Shown here: positions 9,327-17,752 of the stretch, piece by piece
How positions within the stretch are numbered: position 1 is the stretch's first letter
How the letters are laid out: every line of letters starts with the position of its first letter
Assembly: GCA_030530785.1 (NCBI GenBank)
Contig: JAUMUJ010000022.1
Span: 1 to 35,519, forward strand
Direction: 5' to 3'
DNA: 35,519 nt
Source of the DNA: Moraxella sp.
GTDB taxonomy: Bacteria > Pseudomonadota > Gammaproteobacteria > Pseudomonadales > Moraxellaceae
Notes under the pieces: model-generated
The model's database searches: none
Seen by the model: the letters and a program-made list of their open reading frames with translations, nothing else
What the model was told of the DNA's origin: nothing
Translations under genes and position numbers: made by a program

Positions 9327-9360
9327 AAATGCCATCAATATCAAGCAGTTGATGGCATTT
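9327..9360 (+). terminator. 12-bp perfect hairpin between glyA and the lipoprotein gene
   Basis: AAATGCCATCAA (9327-9338) pairs perfectly with TTGATGGCATTT (9349-9360) around a 10-nt loop. Only a short T stretch follows. It could end the glyA message or form a structured leader for the lipoprotein gene that starts 38 nt later. Confidence 0.6.
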
Positions 9361-9397
9361 TAACCTTAAAAAACCACCTACATGAAAGGAGTGTGTG

Positions 9398-9841
9398 ATG
9401 AGTTCTCTTAGATGGTGTGCGGTTGTTGTCGCATTAAGCAGTATGCTATTGGCAGGCTGTATGAGTACCATAGGTCAGGGTCGGCGTGATGCTCGTCAGT
9501 TAAAAAACGTACACATTGACCGTGTGATTGCGGTGAATGGCAACCCTATGGACGTCAAAAAACGCATGACCACCACTTCCTATATTTGGTACAGTCATAC
9601 TGACCGATACTACACCAACAACTACTGCGGAACAAGTCGCTCATCAACAGGCACAACCGACTACTACTGCCGCACACTCAACGAGCGTGATATGTGCACC
9701 GCTTATAATGTAGATAAAGAAGGCTACATCAAAGGCGTTGAGCACGGCAGTTGCGAACTGACCAGCGAAGGCATCAGAAGTCGTACCGCTTGGGGGCTGT
9801 TATACATCGGAGCCATGGCCGCACTTGGGCTAAGCAAATAA
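9398..9841 (+). CDS. Small predicted lipoprotein, function unknown
   Basis: 147 aa, starting at ATG 9398 with AAGGAG six nt upstream; the GTG three nt earlier is less likely. A lipoprotein signal with the lipobox LAGC (Cys21) is clear. The mature part contains charged residues, a Tyr/Thr-rich segment (TSYIWYSHTDRYYTN) and five or so cysteines, then a C-terminal hydrophobic segment LLYIGAMAALGL. I do not recognise the family. It sits between glyA and the convergent glyS and is probably a single-gene unit. Confidence 0.75.
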   Translation: MSSLRWCAVVVALSSMLLAGCMSTIGQGRRDARQLKNVHIDRVIAVNGNPMDVKKRMTTTSYIWYSHTDRYYTNNYCGTSRSSTGTTDYYCRTLNERDMCTAYNVDKEGYIKGVEHGSCELTSEGIRSRTAWGLLYIGAMAALGLSK

Positions 9842-9907
9842 CCCAAATACAGCTCTGCACTACCACCAAGTCCTTTGATTGGCGGTTTTTATCATCAACA
9901 TCAAAAT

Positions 9908-9929
9908 AGGGACGTAACGTTACGTCCCT
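9908..9929. terminator. 22-bp perfect palindrome, likely bidirectional terminator
   Basis: AGGGACGTAAC followed by its exact reverse complement GTTACGTCCCT. It lies in the 104-nt gap between the convergent lipoprotein and glyS genes, the place for a terminator acting both ways, with A/T-rich flanks rather than a pure T tract. Confidence 0.65.
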
Positions 9930-9945
9930 GTCATATTTTAATAAA

Positions 9946-12021
9946 TCAGCTTTGTAGCACCCCAATATCCGCCACACTCAAAAACAGCATACGCACTTCA
10001 TTGAGCAAAGCCAGACGGTTGTTTTTTAGGCTCTCATCATCGGCATTGACCATGACATTATCAAAAAAGTCGGTCAATGGGCTTGCCAAGGCAGTCAAGG
10101 CGGTCAATACCCCCTGATAATCCGCCTTATCCTGCAAGGGTTTTACCATCTCTTTGGCAGTCAAAACCGCCTGATACAATGCCTTTTCTGCCGTCTCGGT
10201 CAATAGGCTCTCTTCTGCACTCTTGCCCACATTATCGGCTTTGGCAAGGATATTGGCAACACGTTTGTTATTTTCTGCCAAAACCTGTGCTTGTGGCAAC
10301 GCACGAAACTTCTCAACCGCACGGATACGCTCATCAAAATCAAGCGGACTTTGTGGATTTATCGCTTGCACCGCTTGAATGGTATCCACCGCTACACCCT
10401 GCTCGGTGTACATGGCACGATAGCGTGAACCGATAAACTCCATGACATCATCAAAGGTGTTATCATTGGTCAATTTATCATCAAAATTTGCCACCGCTTC
10501 ACGCACAAGACCTGCCAAATTAAGCGGTAATTTATTTTCAATCAAAATACGCAAAACGCCAATGCTCGCCCGTCTTAGGCTAAACGGGTCTTTTGAGCCT
10601 GTCGGAGCTTGGTTGATGCCAAAAATCCCCACCAAAGTATCTAAGCGGTCGGATAAGGCAAGGGCGATACCAATGGGTGTTTTTGGTAAATCATCGCCAC
10701 TAAATTTGGGCAGATATTGCTCACTGATGGCATTCGCCACGTCCGTATTTTCGCCTGATGTGCGGGCGTAATACGTCCCTGCAATGCCTTGCAATTCAGG
10801 GAACTCACCCACCAATGCGGTCGCCAAATCCGCTTTTGCCAAAATCCCCGCTCGGGTGGCGTTATCTGGATTTGCACCGATTTGTGTGGCGATAAAGGCG
10901 GATAATTTGGCGATACGCTCGCCCTTTTCCCAAATCGTGCCAAGTTTGTCTTGGAATACCCGTGTTTTTAGGGTTTCGGCAAAGTCGGCAAGCGGGCGTT
11001 TTTGGTCTTGCAAAAAGAAAAATTCAGCGTCTGATAAGCGCGGACGTACCACTTTTTCATTACCCAAAATCACCGCAGATTTATCAAGGCTATCAATATT
11101 GCTGATAAAGATAAAGTTGGGTTTTAGTTTGCCGTTGTCGTCCGTCAGACAAAAATATTTTTGGTCGGACTGCATGGTGCTGATAAGGGCTTCTTGGGGA
11201 ACGGCTAAAAACCGCTCGGGGAAACTCGCTCTTAGGGCAACAGGATAATCCACAAGGGCGGTAACTTCATCAAGCAAATCATCAGGCACAATGGCGGTTG
11301 CACCAATCTCATCAGAGAGTTTTTGGACTTGAGCGATGATGTTCGCTTGACGTTTGGCGAAGTCTGCCACCACAAACCGCTTTTCAAGCAGGCTTTCATA
11401 ATGCTTGGCGTGGTCAATCACAAAAAAGTCAGGAGCGTGATAGCGATGACCACGAGACTGATTGCCTGTGTCATGCCCCAAAATGCGTGCAGGAATGATG
11501 GCATCGTCTGCCATCAGCACCACCCATTGCACAGGGCGGACAAACTCGTCCTTGCTCGCCCCAGAACGCATACGTTTGGCAATCGGCAAATCGTCCAACG
11601 CCTTTTGGATAAGGCTGGGCATCAGTTCGGTAACTTTTTTGCCTTTGATGGTAAGCGTATAGGCGATGTACTCGCCTTTTTTGTCGCTGATGGTGATTAA
11701 ATCATCTTTGGTAAGCGTTAAACCATTTGCATTTAACCCCTGCAAAAAGCCCTGCCCTGCACGAGACAGATTGCCGTCAGCATCAAAACTTGCCTTAACA
11801 TTAGGGCCTTTTTTGGTTTCGGTGCGGTCGGGCTGATACTCACCCACACCCGTGATGAGTAGTGCCAAACGGCGTGGAGCAGAAAATGCCTTGATGTCAT
11901 CAAAAGCGATGTTTTGCTCACCCAATGCCGTTTTGACGTGGTCGCATAGGGCGTTTTGTAGGGTTTTTAGGGATTTTGGAGGCAACTCTTCGGTGCCAAG
12001 TTCAAATAGGATTGTGCTCAT
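9946..12021 (-). CDS. glyS: Glycyl-tRNA synthetase beta subunit
   Basis: Beta subunit of the bacterial alpha2beta2 glycyl-tRNA synthetase, which binds and positions tRNA-Gly for charging. 691 aa, close to the E. coli 689. It opens MSTILFELGTEELPPKSL, the family signature, includes the internal FLAVPQEALISTMQSDQKYF segment and an HD-like middle region, and ends in an anticodon-binding DALR-like domain. AAGG before the ATG supports the start. It follows glyQ by 36 nt on the same strand, so the two are co-transcribed. Confidence 0.97.
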   Translation of the reverse strand: MSTILFELGTEELPPKSLKTLQNALCDHVKTALGEQNIAFDDIKAFSAPRRLALLITGVGEYQPDRTETKKGPNVKASFDADGNLSRAGQGFLQGLNANGLTLTKDDLITISDKKGEYIAYTLTIKGKKVTELMPSLIQKALDDLPIAKRMRSGASKDEFVRPVQWVVLMADDAIIPARILGHDTGNQSRGHRYHAPDFFVIDHAKHYESLLEKRFVVADFAKRQANIIAQVQKLSDEIGATAIVPDDLLDEVTALVDYPVALRASFPERFLAVPQEALISTMQSDQKYFCLTDDNGKLKPNFIFISNIDSLDKSAVILGNEKVVRPRLSDAEFFFLQDQKRPLADFAETLKTRVFQDKLGTIWEKGERIAKLSAFIATQIGANPDNATRAGILAKADLATALVGEFPELQGIAGTYYARTSGENTDVANAISEQYLPKFSGDDLPKTPIGIALALSDRLDTLVGIFGINQAPTGSKDPFSLRRASIGVLRILIENKLPLNLAGLVREAVANFDDKLTNDNTFDDVMEFIGSRYRAMYTEQGVAVDTIQAVQAINPQSPLDFDERIRAVEKFRALPQAQVLAENNKRVANILAKADNVGKSAEESLLTETAEKALYQAVLTAKEMVKPLQDKADYQGVLTALTALASPLTDFFDNVMVNADDESLKNNRLALLNEVRMLFLSVADIGVLQS

Positions 12022-12057
12022 TGTTTACCTTAATATTTTTAATCTTTGTCGTTTAAC

Positions 12058-12996
12058 TTAATCTTCTTTGGGTAGCCACTTCTCCAACGCTTGCACCTTA
12101 TGCTCATCATCGGCAAGCGGAAAGCCCAATTTGGCACGAGCTTGCACATAGCTGACCGCCACTTTGCGAGCCAATGTCCGCACACGCAAGATAAAGCGTT
12201 GGCGTTCGGTAACCGAAATCGCCCCACGAGCATCTAATAGGTTAAAGGTATGGCTGGCTTTTAGCACCATTTCATAGGCAGGCAGTGGCAAATCCACCCC
12301 CACCAATCGGTCGGCTTCATGCTCATAAAAGTCAAATAATTCAAAGAGCTTGGCAACATCTGCATATTCAAAATTATAGGCAGACTGCTCCACTTCATTT
12401 TGATGAAACACATCGCCATAAGTAACACAGCCAAACTGCCCATCTGCCCACACAAGGTCATAGACACTGTCCACACCCTGAATATACATGGCAAGGCGTT
12501 CAAGCCCATAAGTAATCTCGCCTGTAACGGGGAAACACTCAATCCCGCCCACCTGCTGAAAATAGGTAAACTGGGTAACTTCCATGCCGTTTAGCCACAC
12601 TTCCCAGCCAAGCCCCCACGCCCCAAGCGTTGGACTCTCCCAGTTATCCTCCACAAAACGCACGTCATGGGTTAGAGTATCAATGCCCAGAGCCTGCAAA
12701 GAACCCAAATACAACTCTTGAATATTGGCAGGATTTGGTTTTAACACCACTTGAAACTGATAATAGTGTTGTAAGCGGTTGGGGTTGTCGCCATAACGAC
12801 CATCCGTGGGACGGCGAGACGGCTGAACATAAGCGGAATTCCATTTTTCGGGCGTTAAAGCACGCAAAAATGTGGCGGTATGAAACGTCCCTGCCCCCAT
12901 CTCCATATCATAAGGTTGTAAGACCACACAGCCACGAGAAGCCCAGTAGTTTTGTAAAGTCAGAATAATGTCTTGGAAAGTGAGTGTTTTTTTCAT
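12058..12996 (-). CDS. glyQ: Glycyl-tRNA synthetase alpha subunit
   Basis: Catalytic alpha subunit that makes glycyl-adenylate. 312 aa, near the family's ~300. Signature segments are [55 protein letters not shown] and [19 protein letters not shown]. It is the first gene of the glyQS unit. The ribosome site is weak. The upstream gap holds the terminator of the PspC-domain gene on the same strand. Confidence 0.97.
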   Translation of the reverse strand: MKKTLTFQDIILTLQNYWASRGCVVLQPYDMEMGAGTFHTATFLRALTPEKWNSAYVQPSRRPTDGRYGDNPNRLQHYYQFQVVLKPNPANIQELYLGSLQALGIDTLTHDVRFVEDNWESPTLGAWGLGWEVWLNGMEVTQFTYFQQVGGIECFPVTGEITYGLERLAMYIQGVDSVYDLVWADGQFGCVTYGDVFHQNEVEQSAYNFEYADVAKLFELFDFYEHEADRLVGVDLPLPAYEMVLKASHTFNLLDARGAISVTERQRFILRVRTLARKVAVSYVQARAKLGFPLADDEHKVQALEKWLPKED

Positions 12997-13050
12997 GATA
13001 ATGTCATCTGCTAAAAAACGGCTATTTTAACACAAACACCCCCCACAAAA

Positions 13051-13083
13051 CAAAAAACCACACAAGTTTTGTATGGTTTTTTG
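13051..13083 (-). terminator. Terminator after the PspC-domain gene
   Basis: CAAAAAACCA (13051-13060) pairs with TGGTTTTTTG (13074-13083), with further inner pairing ACAA/TTGT. It starts about 10 nt after the pspC-like stop. The A/T tracts on both sides allow termination in either direction. Confidence 0.7.
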
Positions 13084-13092
13084 TGATAAAAA

Positions 13093-13350
13093 TCAGTTAA
13101 TGCGTCTTGGGGCGTTAGGGTCATGCTCAATGTATGATGATGGCGTGGCTTCGGGCATCATCACCCACATCACAGCATATGCCACCATCGCCACCCACAG
13201 GCTGACTGTTACGGTAAGCGGAATGGATAACACAAAAAGCAGTCTTAGCATATTTGGCGACCACCCCAAATACTCCCCAATGCCCCCAAACACCCCAGCA
13301 AGCATACGGTCGTTTTTTGAGCGGTGAAGTTTGACCAATTTTCTTTGCAT
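13093..13350 (-). CDS. PspC-domain membrane protein
   Basis: 85 aa from ATG at 13350, preferred over the ATG at 13362 because GGGGGA then sits as ribosome site just before MQRKLVKL. The PspC domain is clear: RSKNDRMLAGVFGGIGEYLGWSPNMLRLLFVL, followed by one long hydrophobic segment and a short hydrophilic tail. PspC proteins sense or respond to inner-membrane stress, in enterobacteria by binding PspA. No pspA/pspB gene is beside it here, so a stand-alone role is possible. Confidence 0.85.
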   Translation of the reverse strand: MQRKLVKLHRSKNDRMLAGVFGGIGEYLGWSPNMLRLLFVLSIPLTVTVSLWVAMVAYAVMWVMMPEATPSSYIEHDPNAPRRIN

Positions 13351-13454
13351 ATTGTCCCCCATTTGATAAATATTTTGATAAGATCATGAAGTTATTATGC
13401 CTTAAAATCAAGGGCATTACTCAACAGCTTTGTTAAAGTTTGTTGTATTTTAAT

Positions 13455-13484
13455 AAAAAACAGACCGCTTAGGGTCTGTTTTTT
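13455..13484 (-). terminator. Terminator after pta
   Basis: AAAAAACAGACC and GGTCTGTTTTTT form a strong stem with T tracts in both directions. It lies 14 nt after the pta stop codon. Confidence 0.85.
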
Positions 13485-13497
13485 GGGTGAGTGGTGC

Positions 13498-14970
13498 TTA
13501 GGCTTCATCACCAACCGCTTGAATGGCAGTCAGAGCAATGGTATAAACGATGTCGTCCACCAAACAGCCACGAGATAGGTCATTAACAGGCTTGTTTAAG
13601 CCTTGTAGCATGGGACCGACACTAATCACGCCTGCGGTACGTTGCACTGCTTTATAAGTGGTGTTGCCTGTGTTCAAATCAGGGAAAATAAACACGTTGG
13701 CTTCACCTGCCACCGCTGAATTTGGGGCTTTTTGTTTGCCCACGCTTGGCACGCTGGCTGCGTCAAATTGCAACGGACCATCAACCTTTAATTCAGGAGC
13801 TTTTTCACGAACAATCTCTAAGGCAGATTTGACCGTATCCACATCAGGACCTGAACCCGAATTCATGGTGGAGTAGCTAATCAGGGCAACTTTGGGGTCA
13901 ATACCAAAAGCCTTAGCAGACTGTGCCGACTGAATGGCAATCTCAGCAAGCTGTTCGGCGGTGGGGTTGGGGTTCACCGCACAGTCGCCATACACCACCA
14001 CCTGCTCGGGCAGTAGCATAAAGAACACGCTAGATACCAAGCTGTACTGTGGGGCGGTTTTGATAAGCTGGAACGCTGGGCGAATGGTGTCAGCGGTGGT
14101 GTGTACCGCACCCGATACCAAGCCGTCCACATCACCCACCTGTAACATCATCGTACCAAGATACACGGTGTCTTGTAGGGCAACTCTTGCTCCATCTTCG
14201 TCCAGTTTACCCTTACGGCGTTCTACCATTGGGACAACATATTTTTCAATGACATCAGATGGCTCAATAATCTCAATGCCATCAGGCAAAGTAATGCCAC
14301 GCTCATCTGCCACCGTGCGGATTTTAGCAGGGTCGCCAAGCAGAACGCATTGGGCAATACCACGACTTTGGCAAATCACCGCCGCCTCAATGGTACGTGG
14401 CTCATCACCTTCGGGCAGGACAATGCGTTTTTTGGCATTTTGGGCAAGGCGAACCACTTGGTTGCGAAACGCATACGGAGAGAGTTTTTGGGTGCGTTCG
14501 GCAGTTTTGTAACTGTCAAATGCCCCACCATCAATCTCGGACAGATGACCGCCTTTATCGGTGCGTGCCACCACTTGTACTTTACCCGACAATTCAGCCG
14601 TACCAATCACACCCCAAATGCGTTTGCCCTTTAATCCACCAAACAAAGATGCAAACACAGGCAAGCGTGCCTCGCTGTCGCCCACCAACAGCACATCAGC
14701 GTCAAAACCTGTGGCAAGCTCACGGTTTACTCGGTTGGCGTAAGGACGGCTTTCGTCAGCAAGCACCCCGACCACCACACTTACAGAAGCAGACTGCTTG
14801 GCAATGACTTTTTCTAATAAATCATCAAGATTGTTGTCGCTGATGGCCACACAAAGCTCATCATGGCTTGGAATGGCAACAATCTCACCACCGACCAGTT
14901 TTGCGACATTTTGAGCCAAAGTTTCCATGTTAATCTGGCTGGTGGTTGGGATAACCAATAATGTTTTCAT
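13498..14970 (-). CDS. pta: Phosphate acetyltransferase, short form
   Basis: Interconverts acetyl-CoA plus phosphate and acetyl phosphate plus CoA; with AckA it forms the acetate pathway. 490 aa from ATG 14970, which has AGGAAA upstream; the longer frame from 15012 would run back into the hairpin after ackA. The C-terminal PTA_PTB catalytic domain (about residue 165 on) is well conserved, from [13 protein letters not shown] through [14 protein letters not shown] to the [16 protein letters not shown] segment. E. coli Pta is 714 aa; here the N-terminal P-loop-like part is reduced, the glycine-rich loop is not seen and the DRTGG regulatory domain is absent. Allosteric control is therefore probably different. 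Confidence 0.95.
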   Translation of the reverse strand: MKTLLVIPTTSQINMETLAQNVAKLVGGEIVAIPSHDELCVAISDNNLDDLLEKVIAKQSASVSVVVGVLADESRPYANRVNRELATGFDADVLLVGDSEARLPVFASLFGGLKGKRIWGVIGTAELSGKVQVVARTDKGGHLSEIDGGAFDSYKTAERTQKLSPYAFRNQVVRLAQNAKKRIVLPEGDEPRTIEAAVICQSRGIAQCVLLGDPAKIRTVADERGITLPDGIEIIEPSDVIEKYVVPMVERRKGKLDEDGARVALQDTVYLGTMMLQVGDVDGLVSGAVHTTADTIRPAFQLIKTAPQYSLVSSVFFMLLPEQVVVYGDCAVNPNPTAEQLAEIAIQSAQSAKAFGIDPKVALISYSTMNSGSGPDVDTVKSALEIVREKAPELKVDGPLQFDAASVPSVGKQKAPNSAVAGEANVFIFPDLNTGNTTYKAVQRTAGVISVGPMLQGLNKPVNDLSRGCLVDDIVYTIALTAIQAVGDEA

Positions 14971-14991
14971 GATATGTTTCCTAAAAATAAT

Positions 14992-15022
14992 AAAAAGCTG
15001 GGCGATATGCACCCAACTTTTT
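14992..15022 (-). terminator. Intercistronic terminator-like hairpin between ackA and pta
   Basis: On the minus strand AAAAAGTTGGG pairs with CCCAGCTTTTT (one G-U pair), loop of 9 nt, then a T-rich run leading into the pta ribosome site. It starts 5 nt after the ackA stop. It looks like a partial terminator that would lower pta relative to ackA. Confidence 0.65.
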
Positions 15023-15027
15023 GATGA

Positions 15028-16215
15028 TTATAGACCCAAAACGGTGCGAGTTTCGCTCATGATTTGGAACTCTTCGTCCGTTGGGATTACCCAAAGCTCT
15101 AATGCCGAATCATCGGCATGAAAACTGCCTTCTGCCCCACGAGACAGCGTGGTGTTTTTGGTTTCGTCCACCTTAACACCAAAATGACGCAAATGCGATA
15201 AAATCTTAGCACGCATTTCTACGGCATTTTCGCCCACACCGCCTGTAAAGGCAATCCCTGTTAAAGTCGGCAAAGCACAGCTTAGACTGGCTAAATATTT
15301 GGCAACCCGATAAGCGAACATATCAAGGGCAAGAATGGCATCTTTGTTGCCTTCTTTGGCGACCTGCTCTACTGTTCTCATGTCATTAGAAATGCCTGAC
15401 ACACCCAAAAGACCGCTTTTTTTGTTTAATAATGTGTCAATCTCTTCTATAGACAACCCCAATGTACGATGCAGATGAACGTGTAAACTTGGATCCACAT
15501 CGCCAGAGCGTGTTCCCATCATCAAGCCTTCAAGCGGGGTTAATCCCATGCTGGTATCTAGGCTTTTACCATCATAGACTGCCGTTGCCGAACAGCCATT
15601 ACCCAAGTGAGCCACCAGCCAACCATGTTTACCGTCTTGGGCGGTTAGCTCGCTGGCACGATTGGACACATAAGCGTGTGATGAACCGTGAAAACCATAA
15701 CGGCGAATGCGGTCGTTTTCGTACAGCTCTTTTGGGGTGGCATAACGATACGCCACATCGGGCATACTTTGATGAAATGCCGTATCAAAAATCGCCACTT
15801 GGGGCAAATCAGGATAAATGGCATTGATTGCTTTGATGCCCGATGCGTTTGCAGGGTTATGAAGTGGGGCTAGGCTTGCCAGCTCCTCAATGGTTGCCAA
15901 AACCTCTGGCGTAATGATGGTGGCGGATTTAAATTTATCCCCCCCATGCACCACACGATGACCCACCGCCACAGGCTGATGCTCAGCGATGAGCTCGCCT
16001 AAAATAATCTGTAACGCTTCGGTGTGAGCCCCTGAATTGGGGATATTGATTTCTACTTTTGAGCCATCTAAGTTTTTATGTTTAATGCGGGCATCGTTAT
16101 TGCCCAATGCTTCGGCAAGACCCTCAATACGGGTATTACCATCTTCGCTAATGAGAGCGTATTTAAGAGACGATGAGCCACAGTTTAGGACTAAGGTTGG
16201 GTTGGTTAAAGTCAT
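15028..16215 (-). CDS. ackA: Acetate kinase
   Basis: Makes ATP and acetate from acetyl phosphate and ADP, or the reverse during acetate activation. 395 aa, usual length. Motifs are the N-terminal LVLNCGSSSLKYAL, HRVVHGG, the FDTAFHQSMP catalytic segment, RRYGFHGSSHAYV, HLGNGCSATA and the C-terminal FTGGVGENA. The start ATG at 16215 has AGGAAA upstream. It is the first gene of ackA-pta, with a good promoter at 16275-16304 and a hairpin between the two genes. Confidence 0.98.
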   Translation of the reverse strand: MTLTNPTLVLNCGSSSLKYALISEDGNTRIEGLAEALGNNDARIKHKNLDGSKVEINIPNSGAHTEALQIILGELIAEHQPVAVGHRVVHGGDKFKSATIITPEVLATIEELASLAPLHNPANASGIKAINAIYPDLPQVAIFDTAFHQSMPDVAYRYATPKELYENDRIRRYGFHGSSHAYVSNRASELTAQDGKHGWLVAHLGNGCSATAVYDGKSLDTSMGLTPLEGLMMGTRSGDVDPSLHVHLHRTLGLSIEEIDTLLNKKSGLLGVSGISNDMRTVEQVAKEGNKDAILALDMFAYRVAKYLASLSCALPTLTGIAFTGGVGENAVEMRAKILSHLRHFGVKVDETKNTTLSRGAEGSFHADDSALELWVIPTDEEFQIMSETRTVLGL

Positions 16216-16274
16216 GAAATTTCCTTGTTTAGGCGTTAATTACTCATATTGCCTTAAAGCGTTAAGACATCAGC

Positions 16275-16304
16275 ATTATAGCATACCTAAACCCACCTTG
16301 ACAA
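16275..16304 (-). promoter_or_regulatory. Promoter of ackA-pta
   Basis: On the minus strand TTGTCA (16299-16304) and TATAAT (16275-16280) are separated by 18 bp, a near-consensus sigma-70 promoter. It predicts a start near 16268 and a ~50-nt leader. Confidence 0.75.
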
Positions 16305-16387
16305 AACGCATTTTTATATTGAATGTGATTGAAAAGTCCCAAAACATGATGTATGATTTTTAAAAAAATAAACATTGACTCAAAAAA

Positions 16388-17128
16388 ATGAAAACATCAC
16401 ACATCATCATGGCTTGCTTAGGCATTATCATGTCATCTTTGGTATGGGCAAATCACAACAGCGAACTTGATGTGGCACTCACACACCACAAAGCCCAAAA
16501 CTACCAACAAGCCCTAGCCATCTACCAAAAACTTGCCGACATGGGCGATCCCACCGCCCAAAATAACTTAGGCACGCTGTACGAATACGGTCAAGGCACA
16601 GCCCAAGATGACAAACAGGCATTTTTTTGGTACACCAAATCCGCCAATCAAGGATACGCTGTCGCACAAAATAACTTAGGGGCGATGTATGCCAACGGTC
16701 GTGGCGTGGACAAAGACCACAAAAAAGCGTCCGAGTGGTATACCAAATCCGCCAATCAAGGCAACGCCCAAGCCCAAAACAGCCTAGCGACCCTGTATTT
16801 TTATGGTCATGGCGTAGAAAAAGACGACAAAAAGACCGTTGAACTGTTCTTAAAATCCGCCAATCAAGGCGACAGTTTCGCCCAAAATAATCTTGGCATC
16901 ATGTATTTGCGTGGCATTGGTGTGGACAAAGACCCCAAACAAGCCTTTAAATGGCTGTCAAAATCCGCCGAGCAAGGTCAAGCGGACGCTCAATATTATC
17001 TGGGCGAGATGTACGAGCAAGGCATTGGCGTAAACAAAGACATCGCCAAAGCCCAAGAATATTACAAAAAGTCCGCTGAGCAAGGACACGTCCGAGCCAT
17101 CAGAAATTTATCCGACAATGCCAAATAA
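16388..17128 (+). CDS. Exported Sel1-like (TPR-type) repeat protein
   Basis: 246 aa with a signal peptide (MKTSHIIMACLGIIMSSLVWA). About five tandem ~36-residue Sel1 repeats follow, with the pattern AQNNLGxxYxxGxGVxxDxxKAxxWYxKSAxQG. Sel1 repeats form alpha-helical solenoids that bind other proteins; in the periplasm they often take part in envelope or host-interaction functions, but nothing here fixes the partner. It stands alone, divergent from ackA. The ribosome site is weak (A-rich only). A second, more divergent Sel1-like gene lies at 25710. Confidence 0.88.
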   Translation: MKTSHIIMACLGIIMSSLVWANHNSELDVALTHHKAQNYQQALAIYQKLADMGDPTAQNNLGTLYEYGQGTAQDDKQAFFWYTKSANQGYAVAQNNLGAMYANGRGVDKDHKKASEWYTKSANQGNAQAQNSLATLYFYGHGVEKDDKKTVELFLKSANQGDSFAQNNLGIMYLRGIGVDKDPKQAFKWLSKSAEQGQADAQYYLGEMYEQGIGVNKDIAKAQEYYKKSAEQGHVRAIRNLSDNAK

Positions 17129-17175
17129 CCCCACGCAGTCGCCATCAAGGGATGGTACTATTTGGCTGTGATTTT

Positions 17176-17622
17176 TTAACTCTTTGGATTTTTAATGCCA
17201 AAACCGTCTTTCATTGACAAAAACATCAGCCGTAAATTAACCGCCCCTGCCAACAGCTCCACACCTTGCACAGCATAAAAAACGGTGTCAAATTCGCCAG
17301 CGTTCGCCTTGTGGCACAGATAAAACGCACAAGGCAATAAAATCAACAGCCCATTGATGGCAATCATTGGTATGCGTTTTTTCTTGGCAAGGATTTTGGG
17401 GTGTTTGGACTTTGCCCCCATTTTCATACCGCTTGCCCCAGTCATCGCCATTGCCAACATCAGCGAAAACACGCCATAAGCAATCGCATTTTTGACCCAA
17501 ATCACCGCCCCTTCTGACAAAAAAATCTCGCTGATTAAAGTGCTTGTCCAAAAAGTGCCAATCAATAACGTGGCGGTCATCGCCGTGATTTTGTGTAGGG
17601 TACGAAGGGTGTCTCGTGTCAT
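17176..17622 (-). CDS. Four-helix membrane protein divergent from a MarR regulator
   Basis: 148 aa from ATG 17622, where GGAG precedes; the longer frame from 17646 would run into the operator. Sequence MTRDTLRTLHKITAMTATLL then about four membrane segments separated by a Lys-rich loop (KHPKILAKKKR). I do not recognise a named family with certainty; it looks like a small DUF-type integral membrane protein. It is transcribed away from the MarR gene through a shared control region with three palindromes, so it is the likely repression target and may be an efflux or membrane-stress factor. That last step is inference. Confidence 0.72.
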   Translation of the reverse strand: MTRDTLRTLHKITAMTATLLIGTFWTSTLISEIFLSEGAVIWVKNAIAYGVFSLMLAMAMTGASGMKMGAKSKHPKILAKKKRIPMIAINGLLILLPCAFYLCHKANAGEFDTVFYAVQGVELLAGAVNLRLMFLSMKDGFGIKNPKS

Positions 17623-17639
17623 CTTGGTCTCCAAAAAAT

Positions 17640-17651
17640 ATAGCAAGCTAT
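17640..17651. promoter_or_regulatory. MarR-type operator, site 1
   Basis: ATAGC-AA-GCTAT, a perfect inverted repeat with a 2-bp centre. It is 18 nt upstream of the start codon of the minus-strand membrane gene, just after its predicted transcription start. Confidence 0.7.
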
Positions 17652-17663
17652 TAAATTAAAGAC

Positions 17664-17693
17664 AGCATAGCACGCTATGCATTTATATAGCAA
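17664..17693 (-). promoter_or_regulatory. Predicted promoter of the membrane protein gene
   Basis: Minus strand TTGCTA (17688-17693) and TATGCT (17664-17669) are separated by 18 bp. Both hexamers are made of operator sequence: the -35 lies in site 3 and the -10 in site 2. Confidence 0.5.
17665..17680. promoter_or_regulatory. MarR-type operator, site 2 (longest)
   Basis: GCATAGC-AC-GCTATGC, a perfect 7-bp inverted repeat with a 2-bp centre. It has the same ATAGC-NN-GCTAT core as sites 1 and 3. Centre-to-centre distances are 27 bp to site 1 and 20 bp to site 3. Confidence 0.72.
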
Positions 17694-17698
17694 GCTAT
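17687..17698. promoter_or_regulatory. MarR-type operator, site 3
   Basis: ATAGC-AA-GCTAT, identical to site 1. It lies just upstream of the TATAAT box (17707-17712) of the MarR gene, in the -35/spacer region, where binding would block the regulator's own transcription. Confidence 0.7.
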
Positions 17699-17706
17699 TT
17701 TTATGT

Positions 17707-17712
17707 TATAAT
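17707..17712 (+). promoter_or_regulatory. -10 box of the MarR gene
   Basis: Perfect TATAAT 41 nt upstream of the MarR ATG. The -35 region is poor (an AT run at about 17684-17689) and overlaps operator site 3. Confidence 0.6.
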
Positions 17713-17752
17713 GACAAAAATTTTATGATTGATTGTTTTACAAGGAAATTTT

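Noticed and set aside
10784-11248. Plus-strand ORFs inside glyS
   Set aside because: glyS is certain on the other strand; these frames lack ribosome sites and family features.
17129-17175. Possible terminator after the Sel1 gene (CCATC/GATGG with a T run further on)
   Set aside because: The stem is only 5 bp and the T run is about 20 nt away, so it is not a convincing intrinsic terminator.
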